Assembly (NCBI RefSeq): GCF_001672895.1
Contig: NZ_LZKP01000224.1
Location: forward strand, 1 to 64,000
DNA: 64,000 bases
Source: Mycobacterium sp. E740
GTDB taxonomy: Bacteria; Actinomycetota; Actinomycetes; Mycobacteriales; Mycobacteriaceae
Direction: 5' to 3'
Shown here: in pieces, positions 52,045 to 60,752 of the stretch
How the letters are laid out: every line of letters starts with the position of its first letter
How positions within the stretch are numbered: position 1 is the stretch's first letter
The notes under the pieces: model-generated
Databases searched by the model: none
Told to the model about the DNA's origin: nothing
Seen by the model: the letters and a program-made list of their open reading frames with translations, nothing else
Translations under genes and position numbers: made by a program

Positions 52045-53001
52045 TCAGCCCTTGCGGGCCTTGACCGCGTCGGTCAGCTGCGGCGTGACCTTGAACAGGT
52101 CACCGACGATGCCGAGGTCGGCGATCTCGAAGATCGGCGCCTCTTCGTCCTTGTTCACCGCGATGATCGTCTTGGACGTCTGCATACCGGCCCGGTGCTG
52201 GATCGCGCCCGAGATACCCAGCGCGATGTACAGCTGCGGCGAGACCGTCTTACCGGTCTGGCCCACCTGGAACTGGCCCGGGTAGTAGCCGGAGTCGACG
52301 GCCGCGCGCGATGCGCCGACGGCGCCCCCGAGCGAGTCCGCCAGATCCTCGACGACGCTGAAGTTCTCGGCGCTGCCGACACCGCGCCCGCCCGAGACGA
52401 CCACGGTGGCCTCGGTGAGCTCCGGACGGTCGCCGGCCACTGCGGGTTCGCGCTTGGTGATCTTCGTCGCATTCTCGGCCTGGGCGGGAACCTCGACGTT
52501 GACGACCTCGCCCGCGCCGTCGGCGGGTTCGGCGTCGACCGAACCGGCGCGCAGCGTAATGACGGGCAGCTCACCGGTGGACTCGGCCTCGACGGTGAAC
52601 GCGCCGCCGAAGATCGAGTGGATGCCCTTGCCGCCCTCCTGCACGTCGACGACGTCGGTCAGCACACCGGCACCGATGCGGGCCGCCAGCCGTCCGGCGA
52701 TCTCCTTGCCGTCGGCGTTGGAGGACAGCAGCACGCCCGCGGGCGAGGCCGACTCCACGAGCGAGGCCAGCACGTCGACGTACGGGGTGATGAGGTAGTT
52801 CTCCGCGTCGTCGGACTCGGCGACGTAGATCTTGGCGGCGCCGGCCGCCTTGAGTCCCTCGATGAGGGGTTCGGCCGTGCCGGGCTTGCCCACCACCACA
52901 GCGGAGGGTTCACCCAGCTTGCGGGCGGCGGTGATCAGTTCCGAGGTGACCTTCTTCAGCGCACCTTCGGCGTGCTCGGTGAGCACGAGTACTTCAGCCA
53001 T
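52045..53001 (-). CDS. etfA: Electron transfer flavoprotein, alpha subunit
   Basis: EtfA (FixB) holds the FAD of the ETF dimer that accepts electrons from acyl-CoA dehydrogenases. 318 residues: an N-terminal domain (VLVLTEHAEGALKKVTSELITAA) and the C-terminal FAD-binding block with the signature LYIALGISGAIQHRAGMQ, SKTIIAVNKDEEAPIF. In the M. tuberculosis map it is Rv3028c. It follows etfB after 41 bases with a good hairpin terminator downstream, so the operon appears to be just the two subunits. Confidence 0.96.
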   Translation of the reverse strand: MAEVLVLTEHAEGALKKVTSELITAARKLGEPSAVVVGKPGTAEPLIEGLKAAGAAKIYVAESDDAENYLITPYVDVLASLVESASPAGVLLSSNADGKEIAGRLAARIGAGVLTDVVDVQEGGKGIHSIFGGAFTVEAESTGELPVITLRAGSVDAEPADGAGEVVNVEVPAQAENATKITKREPAVAGDRPELTEATVVVSGGRGVGSAENFSVVEDLADSLGGAVGASRAAVDSGYYPGQFQVGQTGKTVSPQLYIALGISGAIQHRAGMQTSKTIIAVNKDEEAPIFEIADLGIVGDLFKVTPQLTDAVKARKG

Positions 53002-53042
53002 GAGTTCTCTCTCGTCCTTGTCTTCGGCAGTCTGTTCGAGTC

Positions 53043-53834
53043 TCAGATGATCTTTTGAGCGACCAGGTACTCGGCGATCTTGGTGCCGCCGTCGCCTTCG
53101 TCGGTCACCTTCTCGCCGGCGGTCTTCGGCGGCTTCGGCGTCGACGACAACACCTTCGAGCCGGCGTTGTCCTTGCCCACCTCGTCGGCCTCCACGCCGA
53201 TCTCGGCGAGCGTGAGCTTGGTGACTTCCTTCTTCTTGGCGGCCATGATGCCCTTGAAGGACGGGAAGCGCGGCTCGTTGATCTTCTCGTTGACGCTGAC
53301 CACCGCGGGCAGCGACGCCTCGACGGTGAACACGCCGTCGTCGGTCTCGCGCTCGCCGGTGACCTTGTCACCCTCGACCGTCACCTTGCGCAGGTGCGTC
53401 AGCTGCGGCAGACCCAGGTACTCGGCGATGATCGCGGGAACCGCGCCGCCGGTGCCGTCAGTGGCCTCGTTGCCGGCGATGACCAGCTCGGTGCCCTCGA
53501 TGGTGCCGAGCGCGCGGGCCAGCGCCCAACCGGTCTGGATCATGTCCGAGCCGTGCATGCCCTCGTCGACGAGGTGCACAGCCTTGTCCGCACCCATCGA
53601 CAGCGCCTTGCGGATCGCCTCGGTGGCGCGTTCCGGGCCGGCCGTGAGCACGGTCACGGTGCTCTCGCCGCCTTCCCGCTCCTTGATCAGCAGCGCCTCC
53701 TCGACGGCGCGCTCGTTGATCTCGTCGAGCACCGCATCGGCGGCCTCCCGATCGAGCGTGTAGTCGCCGTCGGTCAGCTTGCGCTCCGACCAGGTGTCTG
53801 GGACCTGTTTGATCAGGACCACGATGTTCGTCAT
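53043..53834 (-). CDS. etfB: Electron transfer flavoprotein, beta subunit
   Basis: EtfB (FixA), 263 residues, binds AMP and docks to dehydrogenases through its recognition loop. Motifs: MTNIVVLIKQVPDTWSE, DEINERAVEEALLIKE, VIAGNEATDGTGGAVPAIIAEYLG and LPAVVSVNEKINEPRFPSFKGIMAAKKKE. The start ATG 53834 is where conservation begins; a longer upstream frame is not homologous. The TetR-like palindrome 72 bases upstream may control the operon. Confidence 0.96.
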   Translation of the reverse strand: MTNIVVLIKQVPDTWSERKLTDGDYTLDREAADAVLDEINERAVEEALLIKEREGGESTVTVLTAGPERATEAIRKALSMGADKAVHLVDEGMHGSDMIQTGWALARALGTIEGTELVIAGNEATDGTGGAVPAIIAEYLGLPQLTHLRKVTVEGDKVTGERETDDGVFTVEASLPAVVSVNEKINEPRFPSFKGIMAAKKKEVTKLTLAEIGVEADEVGKDNAGSKVLSSTPKPPKTAGEKVTDEGDGGTKIAEYLVAQKII

Positions 53835-53905
53835 GAGTCTGGTTCGTCCTCCTCGAAGGGACCGGTGGCCGGCCCGCAATCCACGCTTTGAGCACTCACC
53901 ACTAC

Positions 53906-53921
53906 GTTACTCGTCGGTAAC
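53906..53921. promoter_or_regulatory. GTTAC-N6-GTAAC palindrome before etfB
   Basis: Perfect 5-bp arms, GTTAC and GTAAC, spaced by TCGTCG, 72-87 bases upstream of the etfB start. The shape fits a TetR-family operator of the type found near mycobacterial fatty-acid oxidation genes; no regulator is encoded nearby. The interval 53835-54028 between etfB and the methyltransferase has no gene. Confidence 0.4.
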
Positions 53922-54028
53922 TTATGGTGGTTCGCAGGAACACAATAGCGGGTCGAAGTTCGCGTTCTAGCAGCACGTAGGCGGTCAACCATTCGCCTTC
54001 GGCCCGATCCGCGTTAGCCTGCCTTGCA

Positions 54029-54799
54029 ATGAGCGCATTTGTCACCGACGGTCCGGACCTGCCCCTGACGGGGGAACGCACGGTTCCGGGACTGGCGGAG
54101 GAGAACTACTGGTTCCGCCGCCACGAGGTCGTCTACGAGCGGCTGGCCCGTCGTTGCGCGCAGCGCGACGTGCTCGAGGCGGGCTGCGGCGAGGGTTACG
54201 GCGCCGACCTGATCGCCGATGTGGCTCACCGCGTGATCGGCCTCGACTACGACGAGTCGGCGGTCGCCCACGTCCGCGCCCGTTATCCCCGGGTGGACAT
54301 GCGCCACGGCAACCTGGCTCAACTTCCGCTGCCGGACAGTGCCGTCGACGTCGTCGTCAACTTCCAGGTGATCGAACACCTATGGGACCAGGGACAATTC
54401 GTCGCCGAGTGCTTCCGCGTGCTGCGGCCCGGCGGCAGCCTGCTGATGTCGACGCCGAACCGGATCACCTTCTCCCCCGGTCGCGATACGCCGATCAACC
54501 CCTTCCACACCCGCGAGCTCGACGCCGCCGAGTTGACCGACTTGCTGACGACGGCCGGGTTTTCGGTCGAGGCGATGCTCGGTGTCTTTCATGGCCCGCG
54601 GCTCGTCGAACTCGATGCCCGGCACGGCGGATCGATCATCGACGCCCAGATCGCCCGCGCGCTGGCCGATGCGCCGTGGCCCGAAGACCTGCTCGCCGAC
54701 GTGGTGTCGGTGCGCAGCGACGACTTCGAACTGGTGGACGCTCGCGACCGCAACATCGACGACAGCCTGGACCTGGTGGCGATAGCGGTGCGGCCGTGA
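54029..54799 (+). CDS. SAM-dependent methyltransferase of the MGLP locus
   Basis: 256 residues with GERTVPGLAEENYWFRRHE, the SAM motif VLEAGCGEGYGADLIAD, IGLDYDESAVAHVRARY, VVNFQVIEHLWDQGQF and PNRITFSPGRDTPINPFHTRE. It is the Rv3030 counterpart, in the locus linked to synthesis of 6-O-methylglucose lipopolysaccharide, where it is a candidate sugar O-methyltransferase. Start ATG 54029. Its stop overlaps the GH57 start by 4 bases (GTGA), so the two are translated together. Confidence 0.85.
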   Translation: MSAFVTDGPDLPLTGERTVPGLAEENYWFRRHEVVYERLARRCAQRDVLEAGCGEGYGADLIADVAHRVIGLDYDESAVAHVRARYPRVDMRHGNLAQLPLPDSAVDVVVNFQVIEHLWDQGQFVAECFRVLRPGGSLLMSTPNRITFSPGRDTPINPFHTRELDAAELTDLLTTAGFSVEAMLGVFHGPRLVELDARHGGSIIDAQIARALADAPWPEDLLADVVSVRSDDFELVDARDRNIDDSLDLVAIAVRP

Positions 54800-56412
54800 C
54801 TTCCGCCGGCGCTCCGGCTCCGGGGCTGACTGTCGCCGGCCTTCCGGCTCCGGGGCTGAATGTCGCCGGCCCTCCGGCTCCGGGGCTGAATGTCGCCGGC
54901 CCTCCGGCTCCGGGGCTGTTCACGCTCGTCCTGCACACGCACCTCCCGTGGCTCGCCCACCACGGCCGCTGGCCCGTCGGCGAGGAATGGCTCTATCAGT
55001 CGTGGTCGGCGGCGTATCTGCCACTCATGCGGGTGCTGCGGACCTTGGCGGCCGAGGGCCGCCGACACCAGCTCACGCTCGGCATGACGCCGGTGGTGAC
55101 GGCCCAGCTCGACGACCCGTACTCCCTGACGGGCATGCACCACTGGTTGGCCAACTGGCAGCTGCGGGCGCTCGAGGCGACCACACTCGGAGATCCGTTG
55201 CGGCAGTTCGGTGTTCGCGAGCACGCCGAAGCCGAGCAGGCGATCGCCGACTTCGAGGCGCTGTGGTCGCACGGCGGCAGCCCGTTGCTGCGCGAGTTGA
55301 TCGACGCCGAGACCATCGAACTGCTCGGCGGCCCGCTGTCGCATCCGTTCCAGCCACTGCTCAACCCGCGCCTGCGGGAGTTCGCCCTGCGCGAAGGGCT
55401 GGCCGACGCCCGCCTGCGGTTCGCGCACACACCCGTCGGAATCTGGGCACCCGAATGCGCCTATGCGCCCGGTTTGGAGAACGACTACGCCGCAGCCGGA
55501 GTCGGCCACTTCATGGTCGACGGGCCGTCGCTGCACGGTGATACCGCGCTCGGCCGCCCGGTCGGATCGTCCGACGTCGTGGCGTTCGGCCGCGACCTGC
55601 AGGTGAGCTATCGGGTGTGGTCGCCGAAATCCGGCTACCCCGGGCACGCCGGCTACCGCGACTTCCACACCTACGACCACACGACCGGCCTGAAGCCGGC
55701 GCGGGTCACCGGCCGCAACGTGCCCTCCGAGGCGAAGGCGCCCTACGACCCCGAGCGCGCCGACCGCGCGATCGACTCCCATGTCGCCGACTTCGTCGAA
55801 GTGGTCCGCAAGCGACTGCACGACGAGAGCGAACGCATCGGCAGGCCCGCACACGTCATCGCCGCGTTCGACACCGAGCTGTTCGGCCATTGGTGGTACG
55901 AGGGCCCCGCATGGCTGGAACGCGTGCTGCGCGCACTTCCGGAAGCCGGGGTGCGCGTCGGCACCCTGGCCGACGCCAAGGCCGACGGTTTCGTCGGTTC
56001 ACCCGTCGAATTGCCGCCCAGCTCTTGGGGTTCCGGCAAGGACTGGCAGGTGTGGGCGGGCGAGCAGGTCGCCGACCTGGTGCAGTTGAACGGTGAGGTC
56101 GTCGACACCGCGCTCACCACTGTCGACAAGGCACTCGGCGAGACCGACGGGCCCGCGGCCCGCAACTTCGTCGCCGACCAGATCCTGCGCGAGACGCTGC
56201 TCACCGTGTCGAGCGACTGGCCGTTCATGGTCAGCAAGGATTCGGCTGCCGACTATGCGCGCTACCGCGCGCACCTGCACGCGCACGCCACCCGTGAGAT
56301 CGTCGACGCGCTCGCGTCCGGCCGCGACGAGCAGGCGCTGCGGCTCGCTGCCGGCTGGAACCGCGCCGACGGCCTGTTCGGCGCCCTGGACGCGCGACGG
56401 CTCCCGAAGTGA
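54796..56412 (+). CDS. GH57 family alpha-glucan branching-type enzyme
   Basis: 538 residues from GTG 54796. Core motifs of GH57: VLHTHLPWLAHHGRW, the nucleophile glutamate in IWAPECAYAPG, GPSLHGDTALG and the acid/base aspartate in AAFDTELFGHWWYEGP, then a helical C-terminal part with ETLLTVSSDWPFMVSKDSA. Rv3031 counterparts are thought to branch or trim the alpha-1,4-glucan backbone of methylglucose lipopolysaccharide. The first about 40 residues are a decapeptide repeat (NVAGPPAPGL-like) absent from the conserved family, encoded by a 30-bp minisatellite. Confidence 0.9.
   Translation: MTSAGAPAPGLTVAGLPAPGLNVAGPPAPGLNVAGPPAPGLFTLVLHTHLPWLAHHGRWPVGEEWLYQSWSAAYLPLMRVLRTLAAEGRRHQLTLGMTPVVTAQLDDPYSLTGMHHWLANWQLRALEATTLGDPLRQFGVREHAEAEQAIADFEALWSHGGSPLLRELIDAETIELLGGPLSHPFQPLLNPRLREFALREGLADARLRFAHTPVGIWAPECAYAPGLENDYAAAGVGHFMVDGPSLHGDTALGRPVGSSDVVAFGRDLQVSYRVWSPKSGYPGHAGYRDFHTYDHTTGLKPARVTGRNVPSEAKAPYDPERADRAIDSHVADFVEVVRKRLHDESERIGRPAHVIAAFDTELFGHWWYEGPAWLERVLRALPEAGVRVGTLADAKADGFVGSPVELPPSSWGSGKDWQVWAGEQVADLVQLNGEVVDTALTTVDKALGETDGPAARNFVADQILRETLLTVSSDWPFMVSKDSAADYARYRAHLHAHATREIVDALASGRDEQALRLAAGWNRADGLFGALDARRLPK
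54811..54918 (+). repeat. 30-bp minisatellite at the 5' end of the GH57 gene
   Basis: Three full 30-bp units (54811-54840, 54841-54870, 54871-54900) and 18 bases of a fourth. Units 2 and 3 differ by one base. Each unit encodes the decapeptide AGxPAPGLxV. Period 30 keeps the frame, so copy-number change alters only protein length. Confidence 0.95.
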
Positions 56413-56432
56413 GCCCCTCCTTGTTCTTCTTC

Positions 56433-56498
56433 TTGCGCGAGCGTGCGTGTTTGCACACGACACGCCGCGCGTTGACAGTACTTTCCGCACGTTCGCGC
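56433..56498 (+). repeat. 66-bp palindromic element, copy 1
   Basis: It begins TTGCGCGAGCGTGCGTG and ends CGCACGTTCGCGC; the 13-base ends are inverted complements with one mismatch. An inner stem GCGTG/CACGC and GTGT/ACAC adds further pairing. Copy 2 at 57769 is in the opposite orientation. It fills most of the 100-base gap before the GT4 gene. Confidence 0.8.
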
Positions 56499-56512
56499 GG
56501 CAGCGAGCGACC

Positions 56513-57754
56513 GTGAAGATCCTGATGGTGTCGTGGGAGTACCCGCCGGTGGTCATCGGCGGACTGGGCCGCCACGTCCATCACCTGGCCACCGCGCTGG
56601 CCGACGTCGGCCACGAAGTCGTGGTGCTGAGCCGTCGACCCAGCGGCACCGACCCCAGCACTCACCCGTCGACCGACGAGATCGCCGAAGGTGTGCGCGT
56701 CGTCGCCGCAGCCCAGGATCCGCACGAGTTCGACTTCGGCAGCGACATGATGGCGTGGACGCTGGCGATGGGTCATTCGATGATCCGGACCGGTCTGACT
56801 CTCAAGTCGCGGCGCGGCCATCCATGGCGGCCCGACGTCGTTCACGCCCACGACTGGCTCGTCGCACATCCCGCAACCGCCCTGGCCGAATTCTTCGACG
56901 TGCCATTGGTTTCCACGATCCACGCCACCGAGGCAGGCAGACACTCCGGATGGGTGTCAGGCCGGATAAGTCGGCAGGTTCATGCGATCGAATCCTGGTT
57001 GGCGCACGAATCCGACTCGCTGATCACGTGTTCGACATCGATGAGCGACGAAATCGTCGAGCTGTTCGGTCCCGGGCTGGCTGAGACACACGTCATCCGC
57101 AACGGAATCGACTGTGCGCGATGGCCCTTCGCAGAGCGTCGGCCTCGGTCCGGACCGGCGCAGTTGCTGTATCTCGGCCGGCTCGAGTACGAGAAGGGCA
57201 TTCACGACGCGATCGCAGCATTGCCTCGTATTCGGCGCACTCACCCCGGGACCACGCTGGCGATCGCCGGCGAGGGCACGCAACTCGACTGGCTCGTGGC
57301 GCAGGCGCGAAAGCACAAGGTACTCAAGGCCACATCGTTCGTCGGGCATCTCGGTCACGACGCGTTGGTGGACGTGCTCCATGCCGCCGACGCCGCCGTG
57401 CTGCCCAGCCTCTACGAGCCGTTCGGCATCGTCGCGCTGGAGGCCGCGGCGACGGGCATCCCGCTGGTCGTCTCGGACGTCGGAGGGCTGGGCGAGGCGG
57501 TGATCGACGGCCGCACCGGCGTCACGTATCCACCGCGGGACGTGGCGGCACTCGCCGCGGCGGTGCGCTCGGTCCTCGATGACCCGCAAGCCGCGCAGCA
57601 GCGCGCGGTCGCTGCGCGTGAGAGGCTCACCTCCGATTTCGAATGGCACACGATCGCCGACGAAACCGCTCAGGTGTACGTGGCGGCCAAACGGCGAGAG
57701 CGCGAACCACACCGGCGTCGCCCGATCGCCGAACACGCCCTGCCCGGCCGCTAG
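56513..57754 (+). CDS. GT4-family alpha-1,4-glucosyltransferase (Rv3032 type)
   Basis: 413 residues with a GT-B fold: N-terminal VSWEYPPVVIGGLGRHVHHL, VVHAHDWLVAHPATAL, HATEAGRHSG, IRNGIDCARWPFA, and the C-terminal retaining-GT motif EPFGIVALEAAATG (EX7E). The M. tuberculosis counterpart elongates the alpha-1,4-glucan for methylglucose lipopolysaccharide and contributes to capsular glucan. GTG 56513 directly gives MKILMVSWEYPP. The gene stands alone between two inverted copies of a 66-bp element. Confidence 0.92.
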   Translation: MKILMVSWEYPPVVIGGLGRHVHHLATALADVGHEVVVLSRRPSGTDPSTHPSTDEIAEGVRVVAAAQDPHEFDFGSDMMAWTLAMGHSMIRTGLTLKSRRGHPWRPDVVHAHDWLVAHPATALAEFFDVPLVSTIHATEAGRHSGWVSGRISRQVHAIESWLAHESDSLITCSTSMSDEIVELFGPGLAETHVIRNGIDCARWPFAERRPRSGPAQLLYLGRLEYEKGIHDAIAALPRIRRTHPGTTLAIAGEGTQLDWLVAQARKHKVLKATSFVGHLGHDALVDVLHAADAAVLPSLYEPFGIVALEAAATGIPLVVSDVGGLGEAVIDGRTGVTYPPRDVAALAAAVRSVLDDPQAAQQRAVAARERLTSDFEWHTIADETAQVYVAAKRREREPHRRRPIAEHALPGR

Positions 57755-57768
57755 TCTGCGAATACTCG

Positions 57769-57834
57769 GCGCGAACGTGCGCAAACCGCCGAAATCTCGC
57801 GGCGTGTCGTGTGCCAACACGCACGCTCGCGCAA
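57769..57834 (-). repeat. 66-bp palindromic element, copy 2 (inverted)
   Basis: Its reverse complement matches copy 1 in 36 of the first 37 bases and in all of the last 13; the middle 16 bases differ. It lies between the GT4 stop and the stop of the convergent acyltransferase, with about 8 bases to the latter. Confidence 0.8.
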
Positions 57835-57842
57835 CATGACTG

Positions 57843-58580
57843 CTAGCGAGAAGCCTTCTTGCGTTCGATGTCGGCGAGTGCGGCGGCGAGTTCCGCCCGC
57901 TGCGCGGCCGACGTCTCCCACGCGAGTTGGCGGTTCTTGACGACCTTCGCCGGCGCCCCGACCGCGATCGAATAGTCGGGTACGTCGCCGCGCACGACGG
58001 CGTGCGAACCCAGCACGCAACCGCGGCCGATCGTCGTGTTGCGCAGCACCGTGACCTTGACGCCGACCCACGTGTCGGGCCCGATGCGCACCGGCCCCTT
58101 GACGATGCCCTGGTCCTTGATCGGCACGTTGATGTCGTCCATCCGATGGTCGAAATCGCAGATGTAACACCAGTCGGCCATCAGGACCGAATCGCCCAAC
58201 TCGATGTCGAGGTAGGTGTTGATCACATTGTCGCGGCCCAGTACGACCTTGTCGCCGAACCGCAGCGACCCCTCGTGACAGCGGATCGTGTTCTTGTCGC
58301 CGATGTGGACCCAGCGGCCGATCTCCATGGTCGACAACTCCGGTGTCGCCTCGATCTCCACGCCCTTGCCGAGGAACACCATGCCGCGCGTGATGATGTG
58401 GGGATTACGCAGCTTGAACTTCAACAACCGCCAGTAGCGCACGAGGTACCACGGTGTGTAAGCGCGGTTGGCCAACACCCATTTCAGCGACGCCAACGTG
58501 AGGAACTTCGCCTGCCTCGGGTCACGCAACCGCGACCCTCGCCAGCGCTTGTGCAACGGCGCGCCCCACATCGTCGTCAT
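57843..58580 (-). CDS. Left-handed beta-helix acyltransferase (Rv3034c type)
   Basis: 245 residues from ATG 58580. After a basic helical part (RLRDPRQAKFLTLASLKWVLANRAY) comes a hexapeptide-repeat domain: VEIEATPELSTMEIG, WVHIGDKNTIRC, VVLGRDNVINTYLDIE, VRIGPDTWVGVKVTVLRN, CVLGSHAVVRGDVPDYSIAVGAPAKVV with the usual acetyltransferase end. The His in DFDHRMDD may be catalytic. Maltose or sugar O-acyl transfer in methylglucose lipopolysaccharide (which carries acetyl, succinyl and other acyl groups) is a plausible role. The frame extends upstream to 58736 but would overlap the divergent lipoprotein gene. Confidence 0.85.
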   Translation of the reverse strand: MTTMWGAPLHKRWRGSRLRDPRQAKFLTLASLKWVLANRAYTPWYLVRYWRLLKFKLRNPHIITRGMVFLGKGVEIEATPELSTMEIGRWVHIGDKNTIRCHEGSLRFGDKVVLGRDNVINTYLDIELGDSVLMADWCYICDFDHRMDDINVPIKDQGIVKGPVRIGPDTWVGVKVTVLRNTTIGRGCVLGSHAVVRGDVPDYSIAVGAPAKVVKNRQLAWETSAAQRAELAAALADIERKKASR

Positions 58581-58661
58581 GGCCGGAAAGCCTACGCGAG
58601 CGATCCGGTCCGCAGCGGTTACCCTCACCTGGACCGAAGACGAGGAACGGGAAAGGATCGA

Positions 58662-59978
58662 GTGTTCCGGCGACTGACCGTGCTGGCTGTTCTTCTTCAA
58701 ACAGCGCTGCTCACGGCCACATTGGCAGGATGCCAAAACACCGACTCCTGGGTGGAGGCGAAGGCCGCCGACGGTTGGCCGGCCCAGTACGGGGACGCCG
58801 GCAACAGCAGTTACCGATCGACCGCGGGCGCCGACACGCTGCGCTTGGACTGGATGCGGTCGGTCAAGGGCAACCTCGCCGCCGAGGTCGCGCTGGGCTC
58901 CGGCGGCTACCTGGCCGTCAACGCTCAGACCCCGGGCGGCTGCTCGCTGATGGTGTGGGAGGCCGACAACAGGGCCCGGCAGCGCTGGTGCACCCGCATC
59001 GTGCAGGGTCCGGCTTCAGGAGGCCCGGCCTCCAGTCCTCTGTTCGACGGGTTCGACAACCTCTACGTCGGACAGCCAGGCGCCATGCTGTCGTTTCCGC
59101 CGACGCAGTGGATCCGCTGGCGTCAACCGGTCATCGGGATGCCGACCACGCCGCGCATCCTCGATCCGGGCCACCTGCTCGTCGTGACGCATCTGGGTCA
59201 GGTCCTGGTGTTCGATGCCCACCGCGGCACCGTGGTGGGCAGCCCGCTGGACCTCGTCGCCGGCGTCGACCCGAAGGACTCCGAGCGCGGTTTGGCCGAC
59301 TGTCGCCCCGCGCGCGCCCACTGCCCGGTGGCCGCCGCGCCGGCGTTCGCGGCCGGCTCCGGGACCGTCGTGCTGGGGCTGTGGGAGCCCAACGCCGACA
59401 AGCCGATACTCGTCGGGTTGCGGTACCGGCCCGGTCAGACGCCGCTGCTCACCCGGGAGTGGACGAGCGACGGCGTCGGCGGCGGACCGCTCGCCGGCCC
59501 GGTGTCTTCCGCCGACGGCTCGACGGTGTACGTCAACGGCCGCGACAGTCGGTTGTGGGCATTGAACGCCGACGACGGGAAGGTCAAGTGGTCGGTCCGG
59601 CTCGACTTCCTCGCCCAGACCCCACCGTCGGTTTCACCTGACGGGTTGATCGTGGCGGGCGGCGGTCCCGGCGCGAAACTGGTCGGCATCCGCGACAACG
59701 GCGACTCCGGCGAGGTGCTGTGGACCCGCGACGACGTGGAACCGCTGTCGACATCGAGCCGATCCGGTACCGGCGTCGCCTACACCGTCGCGCGCGACGG
59801 GACCGGACCTGAGGCCGGTCAGGCTCTGCTGGTGTTCGATCCCGCCGACGGCCGAACGCTCAACAACTATCCGCTGCCGAAGGCCACCGGATGGCCCGTC
59901 GGTGTCTCCGTCGGACACGACCGCCGCGTCGTCACCGCCACCAGTGACGGCATGGTGTACGGCTTCGTGCCTGCCTGA
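58662..59978 (+). CDS. PQQ-like beta-propeller lipoprotein (Rv3035 type)
   Basis: 438 residues with a signal peptide and lipobox LAGC (C24), followed by an eight-blade-type propeller with repeated WALNADDGKVKWSV, LVFDAHRGTVVG and LVFDPADGRTLNNYP segments. These PQQ-like repeats do not prove PQQ binding; many such lipoproteins are scaffolds. GTG 58662 with AAAGGA upstream places the signal peptide at the N-terminus; the longer frame is a shadow of the divergent gene. Confidence 0.85.
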   Translation: MFRRLTVLAVLLQTALLTATLAGCQNTDSWVEAKAADGWPAQYGDAGNSSYRSTAGADTLRLDWMRSVKGNLAAEVALGSGGYLAVNAQTPGGCSLMVWEADNRARQRWCTRIVQGPASGGPASSPLFDGFDNLYVGQPGAMLSFPPTQWIRWRQPVIGMPTTPRILDPGHLLVVTHLGQVLVFDAHRGTVVGSPLDLVAGVDPKDSERGLADCRPARAHCPVAAAPAFAAGSGTVVLGLWEPNADKPILVGLRYRPGQTPLLTREWTSDGVGGGPLAGPVSSADGSTVYVNGRDSRLWALNADDGKVKWSVRLDFLAQTPPSVSPDGLIVAGGGPGAKLVGIRDNGDSGEVLWTRDDVEPLSTSSRSGTGVAYTVARDGTGPEAGQALLVFDPADGRTLNNYPLPKATGWPVGVSVGHDRRVVTATSDGMVYGFVPA

Positions 59979-59989
59979 GGCGCGCCCGC

Positions 59990-60685
59990 CTAGAGCGCGA
60001 GGAGCGGCGCCACCGCGGCCCGCGGGACCGTGGCCTGAACCGGGCCCGCGGACTCCGGGAAAAGCCCACCCTGGCTGAAGCAGAAGATCAGCGAATCATC
60101 GGCGATCGCGAAGTTCTGGTAGTTCGCGGGATCGGTCCCGGCGCCCGGCGACACCGGATACGTCATCCCCTGTCGCTGCAGATAGCGCTCGACCTCCGGG
60201 AAGAGCACGTCGATCGGTTTGGTGCCCGGCTTGAACAAGGTCCCGAAAGTGATCGGTGCGTTCTTGGCGACGTCCCAGTTGAAAGCTTGGTAGAAGGTCT
60301 GCGGACGCACTCCGCCGACGTTCTGCCAGACAGTGAAAACCACGCTGCGGGTGCCGGCAGTCGGCGGACCCGACCGGTAGCCGGCACCTTTGGCGTCGAG
60401 TTCGTAGGGCAGGTTGTAGGCGTCCGGGTCCTCGGCGACGTTGACGAACCCGTCGCGCGTCTGCTTCAGGTACGTCACTATGGGCGCTTGGTCCGGGTAG
60501 TCGTTCGGGAAGCTCAGATCGATGGTGTACGTGGGATTCTGAACGTGTACCCGACAGATCTGGTCCGGCCCGACGTTCCCTTGGATGTCGGCGCAACCGG
60601 TTTGGGCGGCCGCTTCCGGTCCGGCGGCGATGACGCCGGCGACGGCGACGACCGCGAAGCAGGCGGTCCACCTGAGAAAGCGCAT
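59990..60685 (-). CDS. Secreted protein, TB22.2/DUF3298-like
   Basis: 231 residues with a Sec signal peptide (RFLRWTACFAVVAVAGVIAAG, cleavage near AAAQ) and a RsiV/DUF3298-type domain (PTYTIDLSFPNDYPDQAPIV, SVVFTVWQNVGGVRPQTFYQAFNWDV, PITFGTLFKPG, LFPEVERYLQRQG, FAIADDSLIFCFSQG). It matches M. tuberculosis TB22.2, a secreted antigen (Rv3036c). Two N-terminal cysteines (GCADIQ, QICRV) may form a disulfide. Function unknown; RsiV relatives bind peptidoglycan-degrading enzymes. Confidence 0.85.
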   Translation of the reverse strand: MRFLRWTACFAVVAVAGVIAAGPEAAAQTGCADIQGNVGPDQICRVHVQNPTYTIDLSFPNDYPDQAPIVTYLKQTRDGFVNVAEDPDAYNLPYELDAKGAGYRSGPPTAGTRSVVFTVWQNVGGVRPQTFYQAFNWDVAKNAPITFGTLFKPGTKPIDVLFPEVERYLQRQGMTYPVSPGAGTDPANYQNFAIADDSLIFCFSQGGLFPESAGPVQATVPRAAVAPLLAL

Positions 60686-60752
60686 CGTCGACGTCCTTGC
60701 AATCGGCGCCGGTCCGGGCTCCGGCGCATCAACCTTCACAATACGTGGGTGC

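Noticed and set aside
54811-54918. Possible CRISPR array (30-bp repeated units)
   Set aside because: Units are directly adjacent without spacers and lie in frame inside a gene; no cas genes nearby.
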